Shown here: piece by piece, positions 1 to 7,740 of the stretch
Numbering within the stretch: the first letter of the stretch is position 1
Layout: every line of letters begins with the position of its first letter
NCBI RefSeq assembly: GCF_034627025.1
Contig: NZ_CP141051.1
Span: 1 to 40,945, forward strand
DNA: 40,945 bases
DNA from: Microvirga lotononidis
GTDB taxonomy: Bacteria; Pseudomonadota; Alphaproteobacteria; Rhizobiales; Beijerinckiaceae
Direction: 5' to 3'
Position numbers and translations under genes: made by a program
The notes under the pieces: generated by a model
Database searches by the model: none
What the model saw: the letters and a program-made list of their open reading frames with translations, nothing else
What the model was told of the DNA's origin: nothing

Positions 1-173
1 TCGTAATCGCAGCCCTCAAATTCTCCATCGATTCGAGTTCTATCGGCGGCACTGGCTTGATCATACGGCGCGCCCCACCCCACGACTGCAAACCCGACCG
101 CGATTGTTGCGGTCCTCCAAGTATGACCACTCTTCATGTTCACCCCCCTTCAGGAAGAGCAACCATAGCGAGC

Positions 174-201
174 TTGACAGTATATTGGAACGCGTTACAT
201 T
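174..201 (+). promoter_or_regulatory. Sigma70-like promoter of the serine recombinase
   Basis: TTGACA at 174-179 and TACATT at 196-201 are separated by 16 bp, which predicts a transcript start near 208 and a leader of about 90 nt before the recombinase ATG at 299. The spacer and -10 region contain AACGCGTTACA (189-199). The same 11-mer occurs in the leader of the HTH gene at 8757-8767, so it may be a shared operator. The rest of positions 1-298 shows no gene I can support. Confidence 0.5.
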
Positions 202-298
202 TGCCACTACGCACGTCGTGGCTTCTGTCACTCCCCGTGAATGGTGTTATGCAGTAGCAGGCTGGAGCCTCTCGGGTATCTCCAGTCAGGGGCCTCCC

Positions 299-994
299 AT
301 GTTCGAACGCAAGTTTGTTGCCTATTACCGCGTGTCGACCGAGAAGCAGGGCCGCTCTGGTCTGGGCCTCGAGGCGCAACAGGAAGCGGTTCGGACTTAT
401 CTGCGCGGCGGGGACTGGCAGCTCATGGCCGAGGTGGTCGAGGTTGAGAGCGGCAAGAAGAATGACCGCCCTCGCCTCGCCGAGGCTCTCCGGCTCTGCC
501 GGCTCCACGGCGCTGTCCTGATCATCGCGAAGCTGGATCGGCTCGCCCGCAATGTCGCTTTCATCTCGAACCTGATGGAGAGCGGAGTCGAGTTCACGGC
601 CGTGGACTTCCCGCAGGCCAATCGGCTCACGGTTCACATCCTAGCGGCCGTGGCTGAGCATGAGCGGGAGATGATTTCCAAGCGGACCAAAGATGCCTTG
701 GCGGCAGCCAAGGCCCGCGGGAAGAAGCTCGGCGGGAACAGAGGTAAGATCCACCTCGTGGCCAGGAAGGGAGCTGAGGCTAGTGCGCTCGTCCGGTCGA
801 CCAAGGCCAGGAGACGGGCCGCGGACATCGGCCCTATCGTTGCGGATCTCCAAGCGAATGGGACCACATCCCTTCGGCAGATTGCGGCCGCCCTGAATGA
901 GCGGCACATCAAGACGTCCCGGGGCAAGAGTTGGACCCCGACTCAGGTGATGAGGGTTATGGGGCAGTCTGCCGGTAATGCCGGGGCGCCATAG
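299..994 (+). CDS. Serine recombinase (resolvase/invertase family)
   Basis: This 231-aa protein belongs to the small serine recombinases, which cut and rejoin DNA at specific sites through a phosphoserine intermediate. The N-terminal catalytic domain shows YYRVSTEKQ, with Arg11 and the nucleophile Ser13, and later LDRLARNV, the conserved resolvase active-site segment. A basic linker follows the domain. The C-terminus carries a helix-turn-helix (SLRQIAAALNERHIKTS) for site binding. The reading frame is open upstream to 104, but family homologues begin close to the catalytic Ser, so the ATG at 299 is chosen. Sitting near the edge of an element, it could resolve plasmid multimers or have mediated integration. 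I saw no crossover site. Confidence 0.9.
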   Translation: MFERKFVAYYRVSTEKQGRSGLGLEAQQEAVRTYLRGGDWQLMAEVVEVESGKKNDRPRLAEALRLCRLHGAVLIIAKLDRLARNVAFISNLMESGVEFTAVDFPQANRLTVHILAAVAEHEREMISKRTKDALAAAKARGKKLGGNRGKIHLVARKGAEASALVRSTKARRRAADIGPIVADLQANGTTSLRQIAAALNERHIKTSRGKSWTPTQVMRVMGQSAGNAGAP

Positions 995-1222
995 CGCTGC
1001 GGCTCGCGGCGAGTTCATCAATGCCGCCGAGAAGCATGAGAACGTAATGAAGGGTAGTTGGATCCTGGCGCCAATAGGCTCTTTCTACCATCTTAACTCC
1101 CACTTGGTCCCCTCGCCCGAGTGTCAAAGGGTACCTACTGGCCTCCGGCTGTGAAGCGCGTGAACGCCTTTCGTACATTCTGCGAATGAAGGGCTTCCAA
1201 GTGGCGCGAGCCGTGCGCCTTA

Positions 1223-1594
1223 TCATTTGTTGAATCGCAAGCCAGCAAGCGGAAGTACAGCTCCAAGGCAAAAGAAGGTCACGCACAGAAGGACCGCAAG
1301 CTGAATCACAAGCCGCATCTCAGGAGCTAGGAAAGTCTCTACGAGGATGACATAGGTCAACGCCGCCGCAGAGCCAATGGCGAGATCCACCAGCATTATG
1401 CCTATGAGAGTGCCAAGAGAATAGCCAGCCGCTCGCTTCGCGAGCACACGTCCGACCCCATAGCCCGCCATCGCAGCAAAAGCAGCGAAGAAACGGAAGC
1501 TCTCTAATCCTGGCGGTATCTTGAAGACGAGGCTAACAAAGAAACTTACGCCACCTACGAACGCAGTGATTGCAGTACCTGGCATGAGGTCCAT
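1223..1594 (-). CDS. Small multi-spanning membrane protein
   Basis: This 123-aa protein is strongly hydrophobic, with about four likely membrane segments: an N-terminal one (ITAFVGGVSFFVSLVF), one around FRFFAAFAAMAGYGVG, one around LIGIMLVDLAIGSAAALTYV, and a C-terminal one (LVIQLAVLLCVTFFCLGAVL). I do not recognise a family. It starts 9 nt after the stop of the exported-protein gene upstream on the same strand, so the two probably form an operon. Base composition of both is visibly more AT-rich than the flanking recombinase and repABC genes, suggesting separate acquisition. Confidence 0.7.
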   Translation of the reverse strand: MDLMPGTAITAFVGGVSFFVSLVFKIPPGLESFRFFAAFAAMAGYGVGRVLAKRAAGYSLGTLIGIMLVDLAIGSAAALTYVILVETFLAPEMRLVIQLAVLLCVTFFCLGAVLPLAGLRFNK

Positions 1595-1603
1595 AGCTAG
1601 CCT

Positions 1604-2683
1604 CTAGCGCATTTGCTCCGGGATCAGAATGTCCATTCGCTTTGCTGCGATAGGTCGGTGATCCGCGTCGAAGACGATTAAAAGAGCCTGCCGGCGCTGT
1701 GCATTTACTGAGGGCGGCGCAGAATACGAGACAACGAGCTTTGGACCTGTACCAATGAAAAGTAATCCGTTGGACAAAAGAGGATCATCTGCGGTCAAAA
1801 ACATTGCTTCACGAGCTTCAGGACCCGCGAACGTACCGAGACTGCCCTGTGTCAATTGAATTCCTTGCTCCTTGAAAGAGCTTTCAATTTGGGCGGCTTG
1901 ATCCTTGTTTAGCGCTTTAAGGAAGTCGGATACTCCAACAACCAGGTTTTCGGGTTCCTTCTGGATCGTAATTTCAAAACGGTCGCTTGTTCTGTCCGAT
2001 GAGAAGAGAACACGTATGTGTTGCTTCTCGTCATTCGCGTCCCGATAGCTCGTTTGCAATATAGAAATTGTTGGAGATTTGCGCTCGGAGGTTTCTCGCG
2101 GGGCAGCGTTGAACGTTCCGTCTCGCTGAACCGAAGTCGCCGGATCAGTGCCGAGAGGCTGAGTAGTAATTCCGCCTTGGGATTCTCGTGAAATCGCAGG
2201 TGGATTGTTGCTAGGGCCATTTACAGGTGTGGGGGGCGGCTTTTGGAAGACTACAGCACCTTGCACCACACGATTTATGCCATACTCAATTGGCGCGTTT
2301 GGATCAATCACTGGCTCGATTTGCGCCGGAGCATCGATGAAGTCGCTGCTACACGCAACACTTCCTCCTTCAAGCGGGAATAAGGTTGAACGCGCAATTC
2401 TGCCCTTTTCCCAGGTGAACGGAAGCTTGGTCCCTTTCGGGTCGTTCAAATTTCGTACGAAATTCCAAGTCCACCAGCGCCCATATCCATCTAGGTATAC
2501 ATGAGCTCCCCAAGAAAAGTAACCTGAAGGGGTGTTTATTGGTGGAGAGCTTACAGGTGGTGGTGTCAGTGAATTCTGGCCCCATGAACTATCGCAGTCG
2601 CGACCGGGTTCGGGAGCGGAGTGAGCAGGAAGGATGCTTGTCAACAACCAAGCTATTACAACCAGTATTCCAAGAGTCGACAT
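1604..2683 (-). CDS. Exported protein of unknown function
   Basis: This 359-aa protein starts with a clear Sec signal peptide (hydrophobic LGILVVIAWLLTSIL, then AHSA before the mature part), so it should be periplasmic or secreted. The mature region has a Pro-rich segment around residues 45-55, an aromatic stretch with paired Trp (GRWWTWNFV) and a low-complexity middle. The C-terminal half of about 150 residues looks globular and beta-rich. No catalytic motif is recognised. It heads a two-gene operon with the membrane protein 9 nt downstream. Its AT-richer codon use sets it apart from the replication genes. An envelope-associated role is only a guess from the signal peptide and the membrane partner. 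Confidence 0.75.
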   Translation of the reverse strand: MSTLGILVVIAWLLTSILPAHSAPEPGRDCDSSWGQNSLTPPPVSSPPINTPSGYFSWGAHVYLDGYGRWWTWNFVRNLNDPKGTKLPFTWEKGRIARSTLFPLEGGSVACSSDFIDAPAQIEPVIDPNAPIEYGINRVVQGAVVFQKPPPTPVNGPSNNPPAISRESQGGITTQPLGTDPATSVQRDGTFNAAPRETSERKSPTISILQTSYRDANDEKQHIRVLFSSDRTSDRFEITIQKEPENLVVGVSDFLKALNKDQAAQIESSFKEQGIQLTQGSLGTFAGPEAREAMFLTADDPLLSNGLLFIGTGPKLVVSYSAPPSVNAQRRQALLIVFDADHRPIAAKRMDILIPEQMR

Positions 2684-2837
2684 GTCTAATCCTCCTGGAG
2701 CTAGGCACGATTATAGCGCCTATAGATTGGCTCAGAAATGGCCATGACTAATCGCTTCCGAGGTATGCTCGAAGACAGGTTCTGATTTTAATCAGAGCGA
2801 GCCGCAGAATGGGATGCTGAGCTCCTCCGCATTCGCT

Positions 2838-2853
2838 GTTGTCAGATGACAAC
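2838..2853. promoter_or_regulatory. parS: parS-like palindrome upstream of repA
   Basis: GTTGTCAGATGACAAC is a perfect 7-bp inverted repeat around a 2-bp centre. The same palindrome, read on the opposite strand, recurs inside repB at 4245-4260. The length, the GTT...AAC ends and the location about 125 bp before repA fit the 16-bp partition sites that RepB/ParB proteins bind in repABC plasmids. Identity as parS is inferred from duplication and context. Confidence 0.7.
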
Positions 2854-2928
2854 GCTGCTTTCACAGCGTTAACAGTCTCTTAACCCTTAATCGCTTGCTC
2901 CCTGCAACGAATCGTGGCCATTATTCGA

Positions 2929-2963
2929 GACGGTAAACAGGCGTTTGACGCGCTAAAACCGTC
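2929..2963 (+). promoter_or_regulatory. Nested hairpin in the repA leader
   Basis: GACGGT (2929-2934) pairs with ACCGTC (2958-2963), enclosing a second small stem GCGT/ACGC (2941-2944 with 2948-2951). The structure ends 14 nt before the repA ATG at 2978. It could be an operator for RepA/RepB autoregulation or a leader structure that affects translation. No clear -10/-35 pair for repA could be assigned with confidence in 2854-2930. Confidence 0.35.
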
Positions 2964-2977
2964 TTGAGAGTGGACTG

Positions 2978-4192
2978 ATGGCAGAAGCGGCACTGAAAAC
3001 CGAGCAACAAGGTGAGGCAACCAGCGCCCGCATCTCGCGGCATGCCGGCGCGCTCTCTCAGCAGCTCCGGACCCTCGGAACGGCGCTCTTCCCTCCGAAA
3101 GCCCTTAAGGGTCTGCGGTCGTTCTCGTATGGAGAAGTCGCCCGCATTGTCGGCGTCTCAGACGGTTATCTGCGTCAACTTTCGCTCGATGGTCTCGGTC
3201 ACAAGCCAGCCCTCGCATCAGACGGGCGCCGCTAATATACCCTTGGTCAGGTCAACGAGTTGCGGGACTACCTGGCAGAGGCCCGTCCCCGTGAGGCCCT
3301 GCAATTCAAGCCCGGCCGGCGCCCCGGGGACAAACTTCAAGTCATTGCCGTTGCCAATTTCAAAGGCGGCTCGGCCAAGACCACGACAGCCCTTTACCTG
3401 ACACAGTACCTCGCGTTGCATGGCTTCCGTGTCCTTGCGATTGATCTGGATCCGCAGGCTTCACTGTCCGCCATGTTCGGGTACCAGCCTGAATTTGACA
3501 TCGCCGAGAACCAGACCCTTTACGGCGCGATCCGTTACGATGAATTCCGCCGCCCCATGAGCGAGGTGGTGCGCCAGACCTATTTCGATGGGATCGGCTT
3601 AGTCCCCGGCAACCTCGAGCTGATGGAGTTCGAGCACCATACCCCCCAGGCGATGATGAACCGTCGCGAGCGAGGTCATGACCTGTTCTTCCGTCGTGTC
3701 TCGTCCGCAATCGACCAGGTGGCCGATGACTACGACGTCGTGGTGATCGACTGCCCTCCCCAGCTTGGATACCTGACGCTTGGAGCGCTCAACGCCGCCA
3801 CCGCGATGCTCGTGACCGTCCATCCGCAGATGGTGGATGTGGCGTCTATGAATCAGTTTTTGCTCATGACGTCGGAGTTGATCTCAGTTGTTGAGGAGGC
3901 AGGTGGACATCTCAGCCATGACTTCATCCGGTACGTGATTACCCGCCACGATCCAAACGATGTCCCCGAGGCTCAGATTGTCGCCCTCCTTCGCAGCCTC
4001 TTTGGAGATGACGTACTGCGGGCGGCGGCTTGGAAGTCGACTGCGATTGCGAATGCGGGCCTGACGAAACAGAGCCTCTATGAGCTCGACCGCGGCTCGG
4101 TCGGCCGGGCTGCGTACGACCGCGCTCTGGAGTCGGTGGACGCCGTCAACACTGAGATTACGAACCTGATCAAGGGGGCCTGGGGACGATGA
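2978..4192 (+). pseudogene. repA: repA partition ATPase interrupted by an in-frame TAA
   Basis: RepA is the ParA-type ATPase of repABC plasmids; it moves plasmid copies and represses the operon. The frame from ATG 2978 encodes an N-terminal DNA-binding part with a MerR/HTH-like segment (SYGEVARIVGVSDGYLR) and runs into TAA at 3233-3235 within GRR-stop-YTLGQVNELR. After the stop, the same frame continues without interruption to 4192. Counting the stop as one residue, total length is 404, the usual RepA size. RepA proteins normally have a Ser or similar residue here, so one base change (for example TCA to TAA) explains the stop. The 5' fragment alone is 85 aa. The downstream fragment is listed separately. 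A sequencing error, readthrough or reinitiation cannot be excluded. Confidence 0.75.
3260..4192 (+). CDS. repA: RepA downstream fragment: complete ParA-type ATPase domain
   Basis: If translation restarts at TTG 3260, 25 nt after the repA stop, the product is 310 aa and contains the whole ATPase domain. It has the deviant Walker A KGGSAKTTT (residues 35-43, with both Lys of the ParA family), the A' and Walker B regions LAIDLDPQAS and VVVIDCPPQLG, and the C-terminal dimer region. It would lack the N-terminal DNA-binding segment and so might support or poison partition without repressing the operon. Its stop overlaps the repB start as ATGA. The TTG has no strong ribosome-binding site, so real expression is uncertain. 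Confidence 0.5.
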   Translation: MRDYLAEARPREALQFKPGRRPGDKLQVIAVANFKGGSAKTTTALYLTQYLALHGFRVLAIDLDPQASLSAMFGYQPEFDIAENQTLYGAIRYDEFRRPMSEVVRQTYFDGIGLVPGNLELMEFEHHTPQAMMNRRERGHDLFFRRVSSAIDQVADDYDVVVIDCPPQLGYLTLGALNAATAMLVTVHPQMVDVASMNQFLLMTSELISVVEEAGGHLSHDFIRYVITRHDPNDVPEAQIVALLRSLFGDDVLRAAAWKSTAIANAGLTKQSLYELDRGSVGRAAYDRALESVDAVNTEITNLIKGAWGR

Positions 4193-5244
4193 ACAAGCGG
4201 ATGGATGCTATTCGGTCCGCAATCAACAATCATCAGTCCGACGTGTTGTCATCTGACAACAAGCCGGCGCCCCTGCCCCGTGTTTCTTCTGGTTCGGTCC
4301 GGTCCATGAAGGAATCGTTCTCGGGTGTTGAGCGGGAAAACGAGGAGCTTCGCGAGAAGCTCGCCGCAGCCGTCGTGGTCCAGGAGATTGATCCGAACCT
4401 TATTGACCCCTCACCCATTGCCGACCGCTTTCGCGAACACGAGGATGCCGGCTTTGAGGCCCTGAAGGAGTCAATCAAGGCTCGCGGTCAGGAAGTCCCC
4501 GTTCTCCTGCGTGTCCATCCGACCGAAGCGGGCCGGTATCAAAGCGCCTATGGCCATCGGCGCATCCGGGCCGCCCGCGAACTCGGCAAGCCCGTGCGGG
4601 CCGTCGTTCGAGCGCTGACCGATGAGGACCTGGTTGTTGCTCAGGGCGTCGAGAACTCCGCTCGTCAGGATCTGAGCTTCATTGAGCGCGCTGTGTTCGC
4701 CGCTCGCCTCGAGGACGCCGGGCATGAAAGATCCGTGGTTCAGGATGCCCTCTCAATCGACCGTGCTGAGGCCTCCAAGCTAGTCTCCGTGGCAAAAGCG
4801 GTTCCGGCCGACATCATCGAGGCCATCGGACGTGCCCCGAAGATTGGCCGCCCCCGGTGGCAGGCTCTGGTAGATGCCATGAAGGTTCATCGAGGCGCCG
4901 TGAAAGCGATAAGGGCAGTCATCAGCAAGCCTGACTTCTTGGCCCGCGATACGGACGCACGCTTCCTTAAAGTGCTGTCAGTGGCGACCCACGCGGCTGA
5001 CGAGGCACCGAACAGGAAGGCCGAGGCCCTGACCGTCGTTGCAGCTACTGGCCGGAAGATTGCCCGGGTGACCAGCTCAGGGCGTGATGTGAAGATTTCG
5101 TTCGATCGGGGACTGGACGCAGCGTTCGCGTCCTTCCTGGTGGAGCAGATCCCAACCTTGTTTGCCTCCTACACGGAAGTGAACGGGAAGGGCGAAGACG
5201 GCGAGGGCGATGCTCTCGCTAACGAGCAACGTGAACAGGAGTAG
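4189..5244 (+). CDS. repB: RepB, ParB-family partition protein
   Basis: This 351-aa protein is the centromere-binding component of the repABC partition system. A ParB N-terminal domain is visible from about residue 60, with IDPNLIDPSPIADRF, then YGHRRIRAARELG, the ParB box 2-type CTP-binding motif. A helix-turn-helix follows (ERSVVQDALSIDRAEASKL). The C-terminus ends in an acidic tail. The start overlaps the repA stop (ATGA), so the two are translationally coupled. A perfect 16-bp parS-like palindrome lies inside the coding sequence near the 5' end (4245-4260), in codons for a poorly conserved stretch. It acts with RepA to segregate the plasmid and autoregulate the operon. Confidence 0.93.
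   Translation: MNKRMDAIRSAINNHQSDVLSSDNKPAPLPRVSSGSVRSMKESFSGVERENEELREKLAAAVVVQEIDPNLIDPSPIADRFREHEDAGFEALKESIKARGQEVPVLLRVHPTEAGRYQSAYGHRRIRAARELGKPVRAVVRALTDEDLVVAQGVENSARQDLSFIERAVFAARLEDAGHERSVVQDALSIDRAEASKLVSVAKAVPADIIEAIGRAPKIGRPRWQALVDAMKVHRGAVKAIRAVISKPDFLARDTDARFLKVLSVATHAADEAPNRKAEALTVVAATGRKIARVTSSGRDVKISFDRGLDAAFASFLVEQIPTLFASYTEVNGKGEDGEGDALANEQREQE
4245..4260. promoter_or_regulatory. parS: parS-like palindrome inside repB
   Basis: GTTGTCATCTGACAAC is a perfect 7-2-7 palindrome and the exact reverse complement of the copy at 2838-2853. It lies in codons about 19-24 of repB. Two identical sites flanking repA suggest RepB could bridge across repA. I did not find a third exact copy by eye. 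Confidence 0.65.
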
Positions 5245-5250
5245 CGCGGC

Positions 5251-5289
5251 AAAAGAAAAAGGCCCCCAGAACGAACGTCCCGGAAGCCT
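5251..5289 (-). terminator. Intrinsic terminator of the antisense RNA
   Basis: On the minus strand AGGCTTCCGGGAC pairs, with some G-T pairs, with the mirror segment ending in GGGGGCCT around a GTTC loop (5260-5289). A TTTTTCTTTT tract follows immediately (5259-5250). This is a strong factor-independent terminator and defines the 3' end of the antisense RNA. Confidence 0.85.
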
Positions 5290-5306
5290 CTCTCTGTAGT
5301 CTGGCA
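5251..5306 (-). ncRNA. Counter-transcribed antisense RNA of repABC (incA-type)
   Basis: In repABC plasmids a short antisense RNA between repB and repC blocks repC translation and sets incompatibility. Here the minus strand carries a promoter (5313-5341) and, 56 nt after the predicted start, a 13-bp hairpin (5260-5289) followed by T5CT4. The RNA would be about 56 nt and fully complementary to the repB-repC leader of the mRNA. Its position, size, promoter and terminator all match the family. The exact 5' end is inferred from the -10 position. Confidence 0.85.
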
Positions 5307-5312
5307 GCTCAG

Positions 5313-5341
5313 AGAATCCCACTTCCGAACATCGCAGTCAA
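5313..5341 (-). promoter_or_regulatory. Promoter of the antisense RNA
   Basis: Read on the minus strand, TTGACT (5341-5336) and GATTCT (5318-5313) are spaced by exactly 17 bp. This is close to the sigma70 consensus and is the strongest promoter in the repABC locus, as expected for a constitutive antisense RNA. The predicted start is near 5306. Confidence 0.75.
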
Positions 5342-5373
5342 GAGTCTTGGCGTCGTTTTGGCGAGCGGATTTC

Positions 5374-5395
5374 CTTTGCCCTGAGCAAGGCAAAG
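5374..5395 (+). promoter_or_regulatory. Hairpin masking the repC ribosome-binding site
   Basis: CTTTGCC (5374-5380) and GGCAAAG (5389-5395) form a perfect 7-bp stem with an 8-nt loop, ending 3 nt before the repC ATG. The best Shine-Dalgarno-like bases (AAGG, 5387-5390) lie in the loop and right arm. In repABC plasmids, binding of the antisense RNA lets the repC leader fold so that repC translation is blocked. This stem fits that role. Confidence 0.6.
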
Positions 5396-5398
5396 AAC

Positions 5399-6610
5399 AT
5401 GGATCACATCTCATCGACGCCCTTCGGGCGGCCGCTCTCGCTTGCCATGGTGGCTGCGAGGGTGAAGGCGGAGCATTGCCCACCCGAGACCATCGCCGAG
5501 AAATGGAAGGTGCTCGACAACCTTCGGGAAGCCAAGCAGGCCCTTGGGGTGTCGGATCGGGCGCTCAGTGTTCTCAACGCTCTCTTGACGTTCCATCAGG
5601 ACACGACTCTCTCCCTTGAGGCGGACCTGATCGTCTATCCTTCGAACCGATCCCTGCTGCTTCGTGCCAATGGCATGGCGCCAGCAACGCTCCGCAGGAA
5701 TCTGGCAGCTCTTGTCCATGCGGGCCTGGTGATCCGCAGGGACAGCCCGAATGGCAAGCGGTATGCCCGAAAAGGGGAGGGCGGGCAGATCGAACAGGCC
5801 TTCGGGTTCGACTTGAGCCCGCTCGTAGCCCGTTCGGCCGAGTTCGAGAAGCTTGCCGGGGAAGCGCGGGCCGCGGCGAAGGCTCGGTATCTGCTGCGGG
5901 AGGAAATCAGCCTCCTGAGACGGGATATCTCGCAAACGATCCTCATGTGCCTCGAGGAGGGACTGCCTGGTCCCTGGCGTTCTCTTGCGGATCGCTTCCA
6001 GGCGCTTGGCGCGATGCCGGCACGAAACGCTGACGTCCTTCTCCTCGAGGGAGTGGCGAAGGATCTGCGGGCGCTCTGGCGGGACGTGGATAAGTGCCTG
6101 ACGGATCATCTGAAACAGGAGAATATGAGCACCAATGAGTCTCATAGTGAGCGCCACCATCAGAATTCAAACACTGACCCCTCAAATGATTCTGAAAGCG
6201 GCTATCGAATAGAGAAAGAAGGAACCGTCACACCTGATCCTGAAGCCTCGAGGCAGCCGGTGAGGGCGTTCGCGTTGGGTATTGTGCTTCAAGCCTGCCC
6301 GGACATCGCCATGTACACGAGGGGCGGGGAGGGGATTACGACTTGGCGTGGGCTGTCCGAAGCGGCCACTGTTGTTCGTCCGATCCTAGGCATCAGTCCG
6401 AGCGCATGGGCTGAGGCCTGCGAGGTAATGGGACATGACAATGCGGCCATCACTGTTGCTGCAATTCTTCAGAGAGCGGAAGCCATCCGCAGCCCTGGCG
6501 CATATCTGCGCAACCTTACAGGACGAGCGAGGGCAGGGCAGTTTTCCCTCGGACCTGTGTTGATGGCGTTGTTGCGTGTTGCGAGCGCCCAGGAGAAGAA
6601 GCACGCTTAG
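5399..6610 (+). CDS. repC: RepC replication initiator
   Basis: This 403-aa protein is the essential initiator of repABC plasmids; it binds an origin that in this family usually lies inside repC itself. The N-terminal PLSLAMVAARVKAEH and the winged-helix region LLLRANGMAPATLRRNLAALVHAGLVIRRDSPNGKR are hallmark RepC sequences. A conserved C-terminal half (AWAEACEVMGHDNAAITVAAILQRAEAIRSPGAYLRNL) follows. The family's AT-rich stretch within the coding region is visible around 6120-6240, in the poorly conserved linker, and is the probable oriV. Expression should be limited by the antisense RNA and leader hairpin upstream. Length and ends match the family, and the gene looks intact. Confidence 0.93.
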   Translation: MDHISSTPFGRPLSLAMVAARVKAEHCPPETIAEKWKVLDNLREAKQALGVSDRALSVLNALLTFHQDTTLSLEADLIVYPSNRSLLLRANGMAPATLRRNLAALVHAGLVIRRDSPNGKRYARKGEGGQIEQAFGFDLSPLVARSAEFEKLAGEARAAAKARYLLREEISLLRRDISQTILMCLEEGLPGPWRSLADRFQALGAMPARNADVLLLEGVAKDLRALWRDVDKCLTDHLKQENMSTNESHSERHHQNSNTDPSNDSESGYRIEKEGTVTPDPEASRQPVRAFALGIVLQACPDIAMYTRGGEGITTWRGLSEAATVVRPILGISPSAWAEACEVMGHDNAAITVAAILQRAEAIRSPGAYLRNLTGRARAGQFSLGPVLMALLRVASAQEKKHA

Positions 6611-6665
6611 CGTTCTGCATGCCAAAGTGTTGTGGAGTTAGGGTTTGAACCGCGAAAGAGCCATC

Positions 6666-6950
6666 ATGGACGACTGGTACCCGGTCAGGCTCGCGCCGCG
6701 CAAGGGAACACCTGTAATCCTCTGGATGGAGGATGCAGAGGCCCCACCCGTCTATCCGGTGACGGTCGGAGTTTGGGAAACCGACGACATCACCAGAAGG
6801 AGCTACTGGCGCGTCTTCGGAGGGCGCTACGGAACGCACATTTACTTCGACCAACACATTATTGGTTGGCGTCCACTGCCGCGCGTCTATCGTGGCTGCC
6901 GAGCAGCCCCGAAGAGGGACTATCGGCATGGCCGAGACGGGTTAGAGTAG
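6666..6950 (+). CDS. Small DUF551-like protein
   Basis: The 94-aa product begins DDWYPVRLAPRKGTPVILWMED and contains ITRRSYWRVFGGR and IIGWRPLPR. The order (an opening P-V-LAP-KGTPVI-LW segment, a Trp-rich middle, a closing GWRPLP motif) resembles DUF551-type proteins common in phages and plasmids, whose function is unknown. The frame is open from a TTG at 6645, but the ATG at 6666 has the purine-rich AAAGAG 5 nt upstream. The Arg/Gly-rich C-terminus after the PLP motif may be spurious extension. It follows repC by about 55 nt on the same strand. Confidence 0.6.
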   Translation: MDDWYPVRLAPRKGTPVILWMEDAEAPPVYPVTVGVWETDDITRRSYWRVFGGRYGTHIYFDQHIIGWRPLPRVYRGCRAAPKRDYRHGRDGLE

Positions 6951-6979
6951 GGCAGAGTGAAATTTAGAAGGACCGGTCA

Positions 6980-7075
6980 ATGTGGAGCGGCGGAAAGCGT
7001 TGGCTCGGTTATCTGTTTTGGGCGGCAATCCTGCTCGGGACGGCTTTCATTGCAAGGCTCCACGCACTCTCATAA
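6980..7075 (+). CDS. 31-aa single-span membrane peptide
   Basis: ATG 6980 opens a 31-codon frame encoding WSGGKRWLGYLFWAAILLG followed by TAFIARLHALS and a TAA stop. AAGGA lies about 8 nt upstream. One hydrophobic helix with basic flanking residues suggests an inner-membrane peptide. It fills the space between the DUF551-like gene and the WGR gene, with only a few bases to the latter. Homology is not recognised, so the call rests on the ribosome-binding site, hydropathy and fit. Confidence 0.5.
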   Translation: MWSGGKRWLGYLFWAAILLGTAFIARLHALS

Positions 7076-7081
7076 ATCGCC

Positions 7082-7339
7082 ATGCCTGACGAGTTCCGCT
7101 CTCCAATCAAGCACCATGTTGTCCTGCATCAGATTGACCCGGAGCAGGGCAGCCGGCGCGTTTACTCGCTCATGATCGAAAAGGATTTGTTCGGCGTCGT
7201 GCGCCTGGTCTGCCATTGGGGGAGGGTAGGGACACGAGGCCAAGAAGCCGTCACAGAGTTCCCGACTGAGGGCGATGCCGCCGAAGCCCTGGAAGCGTTG
7301 GCGAGCGTGAAGCGGCGGCAAGGATATCGAGACCTGTAA
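7082..7339 (+). CDS. WGR-domain protein
   Basis: This 85-aa protein is essentially one WGR domain. It reads HQIDPEQGSRRVYSLMIEKD, then HWGRVGTRGQ containing the name-giving WGR, then an alpha-helical end with ALEALASVKRRQGYRDL. WGR domains bind nucleic acid and occur in PARPs, MolR and many small stand-alone proteobacterial proteins of unknown role. A paralogue lies at 40182-40505. The start ATG is 6 nt after the small membrane peptide, so the genes are probably co-transcribed. Confidence 0.85.
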   Translation: MPDEFRSPIKHHVVLHQIDPEQGSRRVYSLMIEKDLFGVVRLVCHWGRVGTRGQEAVTEFPTEGDAAEALEALASVKRRQGYRDL

Positions 7340-7345
7340 AGCAGT

Positions 7346-7696
7346 CTAGTGCGTGCAAGGCCAGGCTGCCCGCAACGCATAACCAGTTATGCTCCTGAAA
7401 TCGAGGTGCAGTATCTCAGGATGTGAATTCATATGTGAAAGCACTATCTTCAAAGCTTGACTAGGGTTGGAACCAGTTGGTGGGCAGAACCTGTTTTCTT
7501 CGTTTAGACTGGAGCCCCAAAAAAATATTGAAGTAACTAAGCCAACACATACGCCTTCATTGAATGGATCTTTGCTTATGCCTTCGGATGCGGTCTTGCA
7601 GCCGTTATATCTTGCGTTACCAGTAAAGTTGCTTTGTGCTAAGCTAGGCGTTGACGAGAGAAGCAGTGCTGCCGTCAAGTAAATCCAGTATTTCAT
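7346..7696 (-). CDS. Rap1a/Tai-like exported protein
   Basis: The 116-aa protein has a Sec signal peptide (YWIYLTAALLLSSTPSLAQ). The mature part shows GVCVGLVTSIFF, then CPPTGSNPSQALKIVLSHM, HPEILHLDF and a closing AAWPC. This cysteine and motif pattern (C-G-I segment, C-P, hPe, A-PC end) matches the Rap1a/Tai immunity family, periplasmic proteins that block type VI amidase effectors. Orphan copies on plasmids are common and need not be immunity proteins. Base composition is clearly more AT-rich than its neighbours. It ends 6 nt from the WGR stop on the opposite strand. Confidence 0.65.
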   Translation of the reverse strand: MKYWIYLTAALLLSSTPSLAQSNFTGNARYNGCKTASEGISKDPFNEGVCVGLVTSIFFWGSSLNEENRFCPPTGSNPSQALKIVLSHMNSHPEILHLDFRSITGYALRAAWPCTH

Positions 7697-7740
7697 ATTA
7701 GCCCCGGTTATTTTCTAGTTGGTATCTCAATGTCACCTAC

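Noticed and set aside
104..298. N-terminal extension of the serine recombinase frame
   Set aside because: It runs through the promoter, and recombinases of this family start just before the catalytic Ser, so ATG 299 is used.
957..1286. 109-aa minus-strand frame
   Set aside because: Arg/Ser-rich composition, overlaps two supported genes, no domain or ribosome-binding site.
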